Assembly: GCA_963739085.1 (NCBI GenBank)
Contig: CAVTZA010000010.1
Span: forward strand, 186,001-250,000
From: DATFQE01 sp963739085
GTDB taxonomy: Bacteria; Actinomycetota; Thermoleophilia; Gaiellales; Gaiellaceae
Reading direction: 5' to 3'
DNA length: 64,000 bases
Part shown: in pieces, positions 17,142-24,578 of the stretch
How the letters are laid out: each line of letters starts with the position of its first letter
How positions within the stretch are numbered: position 1 is the stretch's first letter
Made by a program: the position numbers and the translations under genes
The notes under the pieces: model-generated
Told to the model about the DNA's origin: nothing
Seen by the model: the letters and a program-made list of their open reading frames with translations, nothing else
The model's database searches: none

Positions 17142-18008
17142 GTGCGTGTCGTCTCGCTCCTGCCCAGCGCGACCGAGATCGTGGCCGAGCTCGGCAGCGC
17201 CGACCTGCTCGTGGCGCGCTCTGAGGAGTGCGACTGGCCGGCCGAGGTGCTCCGCCTGCCGGTCGCCAGCCGCGCGCGGATCGATACCCCCGCGCTGAGC
17301 TCTCGCGAGGTGGACGACGCTGTGCGAGCCGCCGTCGAGGGCGGCCGATCGCTGTACGTCGTCGACGAGGCGCTGCTCCGCTCGCTCGCTCCCGACCTCG
17401 TGCTGACCCAGGACCTCTGCGCGGTGTGCGCCGTCGCGAGCGGCGAGCTCTGTGCGCTCGACGTGCCGACGCTCGCGCTGGACCCGCGCACGCTCGACGA
17501 GATCGCCCAGTCGGTCGAGCTCGTCGCGGACGCGCTCGGCGTCCCGGAGCGCGGGCGCGTCCGGGCCGCGCGCATGCGCCGTGAGCTCGAGGAGGTGCGG
17601 GCGTCGGTCGCCGGGCTCGAGCGAACGCGCGTGTTCGTCGCCGAGTGGGTCGACCCGCCCTTCGCGCCCGGCCACTGGATCCCCGAGCTCGTCACGGTCG
17701 CCGGAGGAGAGTGCGTCCTCGGCGGAACCGGGCAGCACTCGTTCCGCGTCACCTGGGACGATGTGCGCGCCGCCGCACCCGACCTGCTCGTGCTCGCGCC
17801 GTGCGGGTACACGGCGGACCGCGCCGCCGAGGAGCCGTATCCGGCGGACGTCGCGCCGCGGGTCGTGGCCGTCGACGCCAGCGCCTACTACGCGCGGCCG
17901 GCGCCCCGCGTCGTCGAGGGCGCGCGCCAGCTCGCCCACCTGCTCCATCCCGACGACGTGCTCGACCCGGGCATCCCGGCGGTCGAGCTGGCGGCTGCTC
18001 CTGCTTAG
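17142..18008 (+). CDS. Cobalamin/Fe-siderophore-type substrate-binding protein without signal peptide
   Basis: A BtuF/FepB-fold periplasmic-binding-like protein of 288 residues opening with RVVSLLPSATEIVAELG, the first strand of this family, followed by SEECDWP and a C-terminal lobe with WDDVRAAAPDLLVLAPCGY. There is no signal peptide or lipobox and no adjacent permease or ATPase. In actinobacteria such orphan proteins are annotated as cobalamin-binding. A cytosolic corrinoid or metal-chelate sensing role is possible but not shown. It starts at GTG 17142. Confidence 0.75.
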   Translation: MRVVSLLPSATEIVAELGSADLLVARSEECDWPAEVLRLPVASRARIDTPALSSREVDDAVRAAVEGGRSLYVVDEALLRSLAPDLVLTQDLCAVCAVASGELCALDVPTLALDPRTLDEIAQSVELVADALGVPERGRVRAARMRRELEEVRASVAGLERTRVFVAEWVDPPFAPGHWIPELVTVAGGECVLGGTGQHSFRVTWDDVRAAAPDLLVLAPCGYTADRAAEEPYPADVAPRVVAVDASAYYARPAPRVVEGARQLAHLLHPDDVLDPGIPAVELAAAPA

Positions 18009-18046
18009 CCCTCTACCTGAATGGAGGGACTGACTAGCATCGCCTC

Positions 18047-18533
18047 ATGGCGAACATCCACGCGCCCGAGTGGGTGGAGCGGGCGGACGCACCATTCCGC
18101 GGACGCACTGCTCGGATTGGCGCCCTCGCCGGCGCCGAGCGGCTGGGAGCGACGCTCTACGAAATCGATCCTGGCCAGAACGGCTCGCCGTTTCACCTGC
18201 ACCACGCGAACGAGGAACTGATCATCGTGCTTTCCGGACGGCCTACGCTGCGCACGCTCGAAGGCTCTCGTGTCCTCGAACCAGGAGACGTCGTCGCGTG
18301 TCCGGTCGGTCGAGACGGCGCGCACCAACTGCAGGAACGAGACAGACAATCCGGTCCGTGCGCTCGTCGTCAGCACGATGATCTATCCCGAAACAGCCGA
18401 GATGCTCGATAGCGACAAGGTTCTCGTCATCACGCACCCGCCGGGAACGCCCGACAGAGTCTTCGGTGCCTTCCCTCGCTCGGCCATGGTCGACCGGCTC
18501 GCCGGGGAGCTCGAAACACCGGACAACGTTTAG
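18047..18533 (+). CDS. Cupin domain protein, frameshifted
   Basis: The first frame (ATG 18047) gives a cupin with metal-binding motif FHLHHANEELIIVLSG and second motif RVLEPGDVVACPVG. After GAHQL the frame shifts at C18332; the next frame continues ETDNPVRALVVSTM, VLVITHPPG and ELETPDNV to the stop at 18533. Removing C18332 (CTG C AGG) gives a seamless protein of about 161 residues. A small-molecule or sugar-binding cupin; the substrate is unknown. The stop overlaps the convergent gene by 4 bp. Confidence 0.75.
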
Positions 18534-19466
18534 GGGAAGCTCGACCGTTGCGGATTGAGATCGAGCGCGCCCCCGTCGCGACAGTCGGGCGGGACGCGGT
18601 ACTCGGAGCTGCTGCCCGTCCGTAGCGCATTCTCGGCGAGCTGCTGCCGCATGAGGCGCCTCGCCGTGCCGGCCGACAGCCCGAGCCGGCGGCCGACGTC
18701 GACCGCCGACTGCAGCGCGTAGCACTCCGTCCTGCCCTCGTCGGAGACACCGCGCAGGTGCCACGCCTCGTGGGCGAGGACGGCGAGGGCGCGACCCGTT
18801 CGGTTCGACGCGTCGTCATGCTTGTACGCAAGCCGGTAGAGGTCGAAGCACCGCTCGGGAGTGAGATAGGCAACGTTCCCGCCGACGAACGCGATCCCGT
18901 CGGTGTGCTGGACGGCTCCGACGCGACCGCCGGACTCGTCGCAGCGGATGGAGACCCGCTTCTCGGCCACGAGCGAGGCTTCCTCGGACAGGCGATCGCT
19001 TGCGGTTGCCTGCTCGGTGTCGTCGAGGCCGCTCCAGCCGCTGCCTCGATCCACGACTGCGAGCACGAGTGCGAGCAGCGCGATCACGCCGAGACCCACC
19101 AAGAAGCTGCGCAGGGGGTTCCGCCGGGGCCCCTCGTAGACGTACTCGGGCTCGAGCTCCGGATCCTCCTCCTCGGCGAACGAATCCTCGAGCTCCTCAC
19201 TCGTCGTCCTCGAGCTCGTCGTCCTCGAGTTCCTCGTCCTCGAGGTCGTAGCCGAGGTGTTCGATGTCGACCGCCTGTGGGCCGCGGTCCGGCTCGCGGA
19301 CGGGCGCTTGGCGGAACGCACCGGCGAAGAAGTGGAGCTCGAGCCCGAGCGCGACCAGGAAAGGCAGCCAGATCGGGATCGCCGACCTCAGGTCCTCCGC
19401 GAACAGCCAGGCGAGCACGAAGAGCAGAAGCCCGACGCGAACGAGACTCGACCGACTGGTAAGCAT
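18530..19466 (-). CDS. Membrane-anchored HExxH protein with acidic linker, probably frameshifted
   Basis: Two frames join into one plausible protein. The first (ATG 19466) has hydrophobic segments (VGLLLFVLAWLFAED and IWLPFLVALGLELHFFAGAF), then an acidic tail of LEDDE repeats, and stops at 19197. The +1 frame carries on in the same acidic style (EELEDSFAEEEDPELEP), then a third hydrophobic segment (FLVGLGVIALLALVLAVV) and a C-terminal domain with LAHEAWHLRG followed by EGRTEC, a zinc-peptidase-like HExxH with a downstream Glu. The second frame has no good start of its own, so a single-base insertion near 19200 is likely. Two overlapping genes cannot be excluded. I do not recognise the family. 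Confidence 0.6.
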
Positions 19467-19490
19467 GGCCCGACGGTAGCTTCGGGGTGT

Positions 19491-20440
19491 CTACCGGCGG
19501 GGGCGGCCGGAGTGCAGGCCTCGGCCTTCGACCCGCGGCAGCGCGGCCAGCGTGTCGGCATCGAGCACCCAGTCGACCGCGGCGTTCGCCTCGACCTGCT
19601 TTGCAGACGTGGCTCCGATCAACACGGAAGCGACCCCCGGCGTCGAGTAGGCCGCGGCGATCGCCAGCTCGTGCAGCGAGCGGCCGTGCTCCGCCGCGAA
19701 GGACTCGAGCTTCTCGACCTCGTCGAACGTCTCGTCGGACAACAGCTCGCGGCCCCAGCTCGCAAGCCTCGTCCCCTCAGGAGCCGGTTCGCCGCGCCGG
19801 TACTTCCCGGTCAGGAGGCCGCCGGCCAGCGGGAAGTACGCCACGAAGCCGACGCCGAGCTCGCGGCAGAGCGGGAGCACGTCCGTGTCGGCGTCCCGTT
19901 CGAGCAGCGAGTACTGGTTCTGAATCGCGGCGAAGCGAGTGGTGCCGGCGTCGAACGGGCGGCGCCGTCGGCCTCGGCGAGCTGCGCTGCAGTGAAGTTC
20001 GAGCAGCCGATCGCGCGCACCGTGCCTTGCCGTACGAGCTCGTCCAGAGCGGCGAGCGTCTCGACAATCGGGGTGATCCCGTCCGGTGCGTGGTAGTAGA
20101 GGAGGTCGACGTAATCTGTCTGCAGCCGCCTCAATGAGCCCTCGACCGCGCGACGGATGTACTCGGGGGCGCCGCGAGCTTCCTCGCCGGGCGGTCCGCC
20201 GCCGAACTTCGTGGCGAGAACGACACGGTCGCGACGGCCCTTCAATGCCTCGCCGAGGAAGCGTTCGCTGTCGCCGTCCCCGTACCGCTCGGCGGTGTCG
20301 ATGAACGTGGTGCCCGCGTCGATCGCGGCGTCGACGATCGCCCGCGTTCCCGCAAGGTCGACCACCCGCCCGAAGTTGTTGCCGCCGAGCCCGATCCTCG
20401 AGACGGCGAGCCCGCCGTCGCCGAGCTCACGCAGGCTCAT
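19491..20440 (-). CDS. Aldo/keto reductase, frameshifted
   Basis: NADPH-dependent (beta/alpha)8 reductase. The first frame holds the catalytic Asp/Tyr segment FIDTAERYGDGDSE, the Lys in VLATKFG and the His in LLYYHAPD. After QLAEADGA the frame shifts by -1 near 19960-19975; the second frame continues GVGFVAYFPLAGGLLTGKYRRG and VASVLIGATSAKQVEANA to 19491. One missing base repairs it to about 316 residues. The start ATG 20440 overlaps the stop of the NlpC/P60 gene (ATGA), so the two genes are probably co-transcribed. Confidence 0.82.
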
Positions 20441-20973
20441 CTGCGGGTGAGCCGACGCGCGCCGACGAGGCCGCGTCCGTAGTACGAGCCGCGGAGCGCT
20501 ACCACCTCGACGCTCCGGCCGGACTGCGGCGCGTGGACCATTCGTCCGTGGCCGACGTAGATGCCGACGTGTCCAAGTCCGGAGAAGAAAAGCAGGTCGC
20601 CCCGCTTCAGGCGCGAGAGCGTTACCCGCCGGCCGCGGCCGTAGAGCGCGTAGGAGCTGTGCGGAACGTCGATTCCGAGCCGGCCGTACGTCCAGTAGAC
20701 GAGCCCCGAGCAGTCGAAGCCGCTCGAGGGCGAGGATCCGCCCCAGCGATAGGGGACGCCGACCGCGTGCAGCGCGAGCCTCGCCGCACGGTCGCCGACC
20801 GTGACGATTCGAGCCCGATGCCGGTGCGGCCGCGCCTTGTCCACCATCGCCGCCGGGCGGGTCGATTGCGGGCGCGTGCCCTCCAAGACGGCGGGCGACG
20901 CCGACGTGGCGTAGCCCGGGAGGAACGCCACAAGTGCGAACGCCGGCAGGAGTCTGCGGAGAAGGGTCGGCAT
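20437..20973 (-). CDS. Secreted NlpC/P60 peptidoglycan hydrolase
   Basis: A 178-residue protein with an N-terminal signal peptide (LLRRLLPAFALVAFLPGYATSA), a basic spacer, and a C-terminal NlpC/P60 domain. The catalytic Cys is in SGFDCSGLVYW, the His in GLGHVGIYVG, and the third polar residue in MVHAPQSG. It should cleave D-Glu to diamino-acid bonds in cell-wall peptides outside the membrane. The upstream leader holds a long inverted repeat (21003-21078). It is followed by the aldo/keto reductase with a 4-bp overlap. Confidence 0.88.
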   Translation of the reverse strand: MPTLLRRLLPAFALVAFLPGYATSASPAVLEGTRPQSTRPAAMVDKARPHRHRARIVTVGDRAARLALHAVGVPYRWGGSSPSSGFDCSGLVYWTYGRLGIDVPHSSYALYGRGRRVTLSRLKRGDLLFFSGLGHVGIYVGHGRMVHAPQSGRSVEVVALRGSYYGRGLVGARRLTRR

Positions 20974-21002
20974 AGGAGAGACGAAGCGACGGGCCGCGAA
21001 AA

Positions 21003-21078
21003 ATGGGTGAGGACGCGGCCCTGGCCTGTTCGTAAGCGCCGCATCCTAGTCGGTTAACCGAGCCTGCCCCTCACCCAT
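21003..21078 (-). promoter_or_regulatory. Structured leader candidate upstream of NlpC/P60 gene
   Basis: A perfect 10-bp inverted repeat, ATGGGTGAGG (21003-21012) and CCTCACCCAT (21069-21078), encloses 56 nt that include the 12-bp palindrome TCGGTTAACCGA (21050-21061). It lies 30-105 bp upstream of the hydrolase start at 20973. Actinobacterial cell-wall hydrolases often have c-di-AMP (ydaO) riboswitch leaders, but I could not match that consensus, so the class is open. An operator pair is the alternative. Confidence 0.4.
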
Positions 21079-21235
21079 ATGGGGGTGATGTCCGGCTCGA
21101 GGCCGCCTTTCGAGGCCGCCTTAGTGGCGCTATCCTTGCTGCCAGACGCCTCCTTTTTTCCGCGCCGGCTGCCTGCGGTTGCGCCTGAGAGGTTCCGTCG
21201 CTGCACGGACAACGCAGGATCGGAACGGAGCCGGC

Positions 21236-23014
21236 ATGGCCATCTCCGGCGCACCATCCTTGGTCATCGGTACGGGCGCCCACGCTCCGCCGAAGCGCGC
21301 GCTGATGTGGGCGATCGGGCTCGCAGGCTGCGCGGCGGGTGCGTCGTCGCTCGCATTCGCTCTCACGAGCGACGCGATCGGCGGTGAGCTCGGCGAGCCC
21401 CTCGTAATCGCGACGCTGTGGAACGCAACCACCGTCGCATACGTCTTCGGCGGCCTCCTCGCCTGGTGGCGCCGGCCCGGCAGCCTGTTCGGCCCGCTGA
21501 TGATCGCGACGGGGTTCGCCTGCTTCCTGGTGACCCTCTCGTGGACCAGCAGCGACGTCCCGTACACGGTCGGACAGGCGCTCGACAAGCTGCCCGCCGC
21601 GCTCTTCCTGCATCTCTTCCTTGCGTTCCCTACCGGCCGGCTCACCGGATCCTTCGAGCGGGCGCTCGTCGCCGCGGCCTACGCGGTCGCGATCGGGCTC
21701 GAGCCCGTCCGGATGCTGCTCGGCGACTACGGCGCGCACAATCTGCTCGCCCTCGCACGGCATCCAGACGCCTACGAGGCAGTCCGGCAGGCTCAGCTGC
21801 TGCTGCTCAGCGGCCTGCTCCTGACGGGCGTCGGCGTCCTCGCCGCTCGGCGACGGAGCCTCGGACGACCCTTGCGTGGGTCGCTCACCGTACTGATCGA
21901 CGCGTTCGCCCTCGGCCTCGTCATGCTCGCTCTCCTCTACCTGTCGCTCGCCGTCGGGGGCCCCGCGATCACCGAGACGCGCTGGGCGACCTTCGTGACG
22001 CTGGCCCTGGCGCCGCTCGCCTTCGTGATCGGGCTCCTGCGGGCCCGTCTTGCGCGCTCGGCGGTCGGCGAGCTCATCCTCGAGCTCGGGTCCAACCCGC
22101 CGCCTGTGTACCTCCGCGACGCCATCGCGCGGTCACTGCGGGATCCATCGCTCGTGCTCGTGTACTGGCTGCCCGAGTTCGAGAGCTGGGCAGGCCTGGA
22201 CGGCCGGCGCGTGGAAGTGCCGGACCGGCGCGCGGGCAGGGCGACGACGCTGATCGACCGCAACGGCTCGCACGTCGCTGCGCTGCTGCACGACGCGGCG
22301 CTCGAGGACGAGCCCGAGCTGTTAGCGGCGGTGGGCGCGGCCGCGGGGATCGCCCTCGAGAACGGCCGCTTGCAGGCAGAGCAGCAGGCGCACCTGGAGC
22401 AGCTGAGAGGCTCACGTGCGCGCGTCATCGAGGCTGGGCAGAAGGAGCGACAGCGGCTGGAGCGCAACCTCCACGACGGCGCTCAACAGCGGTTGGTCGC
22501 CCTCGCGCTCGAGTTGAGCCTGATCGAGCGGACGCTCGGCGAGGATGACGAAGCGAAGGCTCGGGTCAAGCGGGCGCGGCGCGAGATCGCCGTCTCGCTC
22601 GACGAGCTCCGGACCGTCGCGCGCGGCCTTCATCCTGCCGTTCTCAGCGGCCACGGGCTCGAGGTGGCGCTCCAGTCGATGGCGGCTGGCGCCAGCACTC
22701 CGGTGCGCCTGACGGTGACGCTCGAGGACCGGCTGCCTGCGCCGATCGAGGTCGCGGCCTACTACGTCGTGACGGAGAGCCTCGCCAACATCGGCAAGCA
22801 TGCGCGGGCCTCCTCGGTGAGCGTCGACGTCGCGCGCGCCGGCGGCGCCGTCGTGATCGAGATCGTGGACGACGGCGTCGGCGGAGCAGACCCCGACCGT
22901 GGCTCCGGCCTGCGCGGGCTCGCCGATCGCGTCGAGGCGCAGGGCGGTCGGCTTCGCGTCTGGAGTCCGACGGGGGGCGGCACGCGCCTGAGAGCGGAGA
23001 TGCCGTGCGCGTAG
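21236..23014 (+). CDS. NarL-type sensor histidine kinase
   Basis: 592 residues. The N-terminal half has about seven to eight hydrophobic segments (residues 20-280), then a GAF-like linker (LVYWLPEFESWAG; ALLHDAALED). The HisKA_3 box is RQRLERNLHDGAQQRL with phospho-acceptor His, and the HATPase domain shows TESLANIGKHA, VDDGVGGAD and GSGLRGLADRV. I chose ATG 21236 over a GTG 57 bp upstream. It overlaps the response regulator by 10 bp, and the ABC exporter follows, so it probably senses an envelope or drug signal controlling that exporter. It is the intact counterpart of the His-less kinase at 1-1587. Confidence 0.88.
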   Translation: MAISGAPSLVIGTGAHAPPKRALMWAIGLAGCAAGASSLAFALTSDAIGGELGEPLVIATLWNATTVAYVFGGLLAWWRRPGSLFGPLMIATGFACFLVTLSWTSSDVPYTVGQALDKLPAALFLHLFLAFPTGRLTGSFERALVAAAYAVAIGLEPVRMLLGDYGAHNLLALARHPDAYEAVRQAQLLLLSGLLLTGVGVLAARRRSLGRPLRGSLTVLIDAFALGLVMLALLYLSLAVGGPAITETRWATFVTLALAPLAFVIGLLRARLARSAVGELILELGSNPPPVYLRDAIARSLRDPSLVLVYWLPEFESWAGLDGRRVEVPDRRAGRATTLIDRNGSHVAALLHDAALEDEPELLAAVGAAAGIALENGRLQAEQQAHLEQLRGSRARVIEAGQKERQRLERNLHDGAQQRLVALALELSLIERTLGEDDEAKARVKRARREIAVSLDELRTVARGLHPAVLSGHGLEVALQSMAAGASTPVRLTVTLEDRLPAPIEVAAYYVVTESLANIGKHARASSVSVDVARAGGAVVIEIVDDGVGGADPDRGSGLRGLADRVEAQGGRLRVWSPTGGGTRLRAEMPCA

Positions 23015-23649
23015 TGATCGCCGAAGACAGCGTCCTCCTACGCGAAGGTCTTGCCGGGCTGCTCGGCGAGGCCGGTTTCGACGTCGTCGCGCAGACCGGT
23101 GAGGCCGGCGACCTGCTGCTCAAGGTGCGCAGCTTCGAGCCGGACGTTGCGATCGTGGACATCAGGTTGCCTCCGACGCATCACGACGAGGGGCTTCGAG
23201 CTGCGCTGGAGATCCGTTCGCGCTACCCGTCGGTTGGGGTGCTCGTCTTGTCGCAGTACGTCGAGCTCGGTCTCGCGCTGGAGCTGCTCGCCGACTCCGC
23301 AGAGGGTGTCGGCTATCTCCTGAAGGATCGGGTCAGCGACGTCGACGACTTCGTCGCGGCCGTCCGCCGCGTCGCAGACGGCGGCTCTGCGCTCGACCCG
23401 ATCATCGTCTCGTCGCTGCTCTCACGGCACCGTCCAGGCGATCCGCTCGCCCAGTTGACCCCGCGCGAGCTCGAGGTGCTCGAGCTGATGGCGACCGGCA
23501 GCTCCAACCAGGGAATCGCGGACGCACTCGTGATCACGGTTCGATCGGTCGAGAAGTACGTCTCCAGCATCTTCGGCAAGCTCCGCCTGCCTTCGACCGG
23601 GAGCGAGTCGCGTCGGGTGCTCGCAGTGCTGATGTTCCTGCGCCCCTGA
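23005..23649 (+). CDS. NarL/FixJ-family response regulator
   Basis: 214 residues: receiver (AEDSVLLREGL; phospho-acceptor Asp in VAIVDIRLPP; Lys in YLLKDRV) and a LuxR-type helix-turn-helix (LTPRELEVLELMATGSSNQGIADALVITVRSVEKYVSSIFGKL). The GTG start at 23005 lies within the end of the kinase gene. A 120-bp gap separates it from the ABC ATPase at 23770, which is the likely target. Confidence 0.9.
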   Translation: MRVVIAEDSVLLREGLAGLLGEAGFDVVAQTGEAGDLLLKVRSFEPDVAIVDIRLPPTHHDEGLRAALEIRSRYPSVGVLVLSQYVELGLALELLADSAEGVGYLLKDRVSDVDDFVAAVRRVADGGSALDPIIVSSLLSRHRPGDPLAQLTPRELEVLELMATGSSNQGIADALVITVRSVEKYVSSIFGKLRLPSTGSESRRVLAVLMFLRP

Positions 23650-23769
23650 GGCGCGAGCCGCCGTACCGGACACCAGAAACCCGCCCCGCAAATTGCGAAG
23701 TCGCCCGGCTTTTGCGGCGCTCCCACGGCTGCGAGGTTGATTCGAACCACGCAACCCGAAGGAGCACCG

Positions 23770-24573
23770 ATGGAAACGCGAATCATCGAAAGTACGGCGC
23801 AGGAGCTGGCAGCGGAATCGGAGGGGTCGGCTCTGCATTCGGTCGCCGTGCCGGACACCGTGCGGCTGTCGGCGGTCACGAAGGTGTACGGCAGCGGCCA
23901 CAACAGCGTCGCCGCGCTGCGCGGCGTATCGCTGCGACTGGCGACGGGCTCGTACACCGCCGTGATGGGCCCGTCCGGGTCAGGCAAGAGCACATTCCTC
24001 CACTGTGCGGCGGGGCTCGACCGGCCCACCTCGGGGACGATCCATCTGGCTGAGATCGAGCTAGGGAGCCTGTCGGAGGACGCGCTCAGTCGGCTGCGGC
24101 GAGAACGGGTCGGCTTCGTCTTCCAGGCGTTCAACCTCGTCCCATCCCTGACCGCCGCACAGAACATCACGCTGCCCTTGCGGCTCGCCAAGAAGAAGCC
24201 GGACAAGGCCTGGCTCGAGGACGTGATCAAGCGCGTCCGGCTGACGGAGCGGATTACGCACAAGCCAGGGGAGCTCTCGGGTGGTCAGCAGCAGCGGGTC
24301 GCCATCGCCCGTGCGCTGGCCGCTCGGCCGGAGGTGATCTTCGCGGACGAGCCCACCGGGGCCCTCGACACCCGCACAGGCAAGGACATCCTCGCCCTGC
24401 TCCGGGAGGCGGTCGACAGCCTCGGCCAGACCGTCGTCATGGTCACCCACGATCCGATCGCGGCGTCGTACGCCGACTCGGTCGTGTTCCTCGCCGACGG
24501 CCAGATCGTCGACACCATGACCGCCCCCTCGCCCGAGCGTGTCGCCGAGCGCATGACACATCTCGAGGACTGA
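23770..24573 (+). CDS. MacB/LolD-like ABC transporter ATP-binding protein
   Basis: 267 residues. Walker A is GPSGSGKSTFLH, the Q-loop is FVFQAFNLVPSLT, the signature is LSGGQQQRVAIARAL, Walker B is VIFADEPTGALDTRTG, and the switch His is in MVTHDP. The start ATG 23770 has AAGGAG 6 bp upstream; the N-terminal 35 residues before TVRLSAVTK are an unusual leader. It partners the FtsX-type permease 5 bp downstream. Role: export of peptides, drugs or lipids, regulated by the preceding two-component pair (inference from order). Confidence 0.9.
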   Translation: METRIIESTAQELAAESEGSALHSVAVPDTVRLSAVTKVYGSGHNSVAALRGVSLRLATGSYTAVMGPSGSGKSTFLHCAAGLDRPTSGTIHLAEIELGSLSEDALSRLRRERVGFVFQAFNLVPSLTAAQNITLPLRLAKKKPDKAWLEDVIKRVRLTERITHKPGELSGGQQQRVAIARALAARPEVIFADEPTGALDTRTGKDILALLREAVDSLGQTVVMVTHDPIAASYADSVVFLADGQIVDTMTAPSPERVAERMTHLED

Positions 24574-24578
24574 CCGCC

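Noticed and set aside
20974..21080. Assignment of the NlpC/P60 leader as a c-di-AMP (ydaO) riboswitch
   Set aside because: Only the gene context fits; I could not match the conserved core, so it is reported as an unclassified structured leader.
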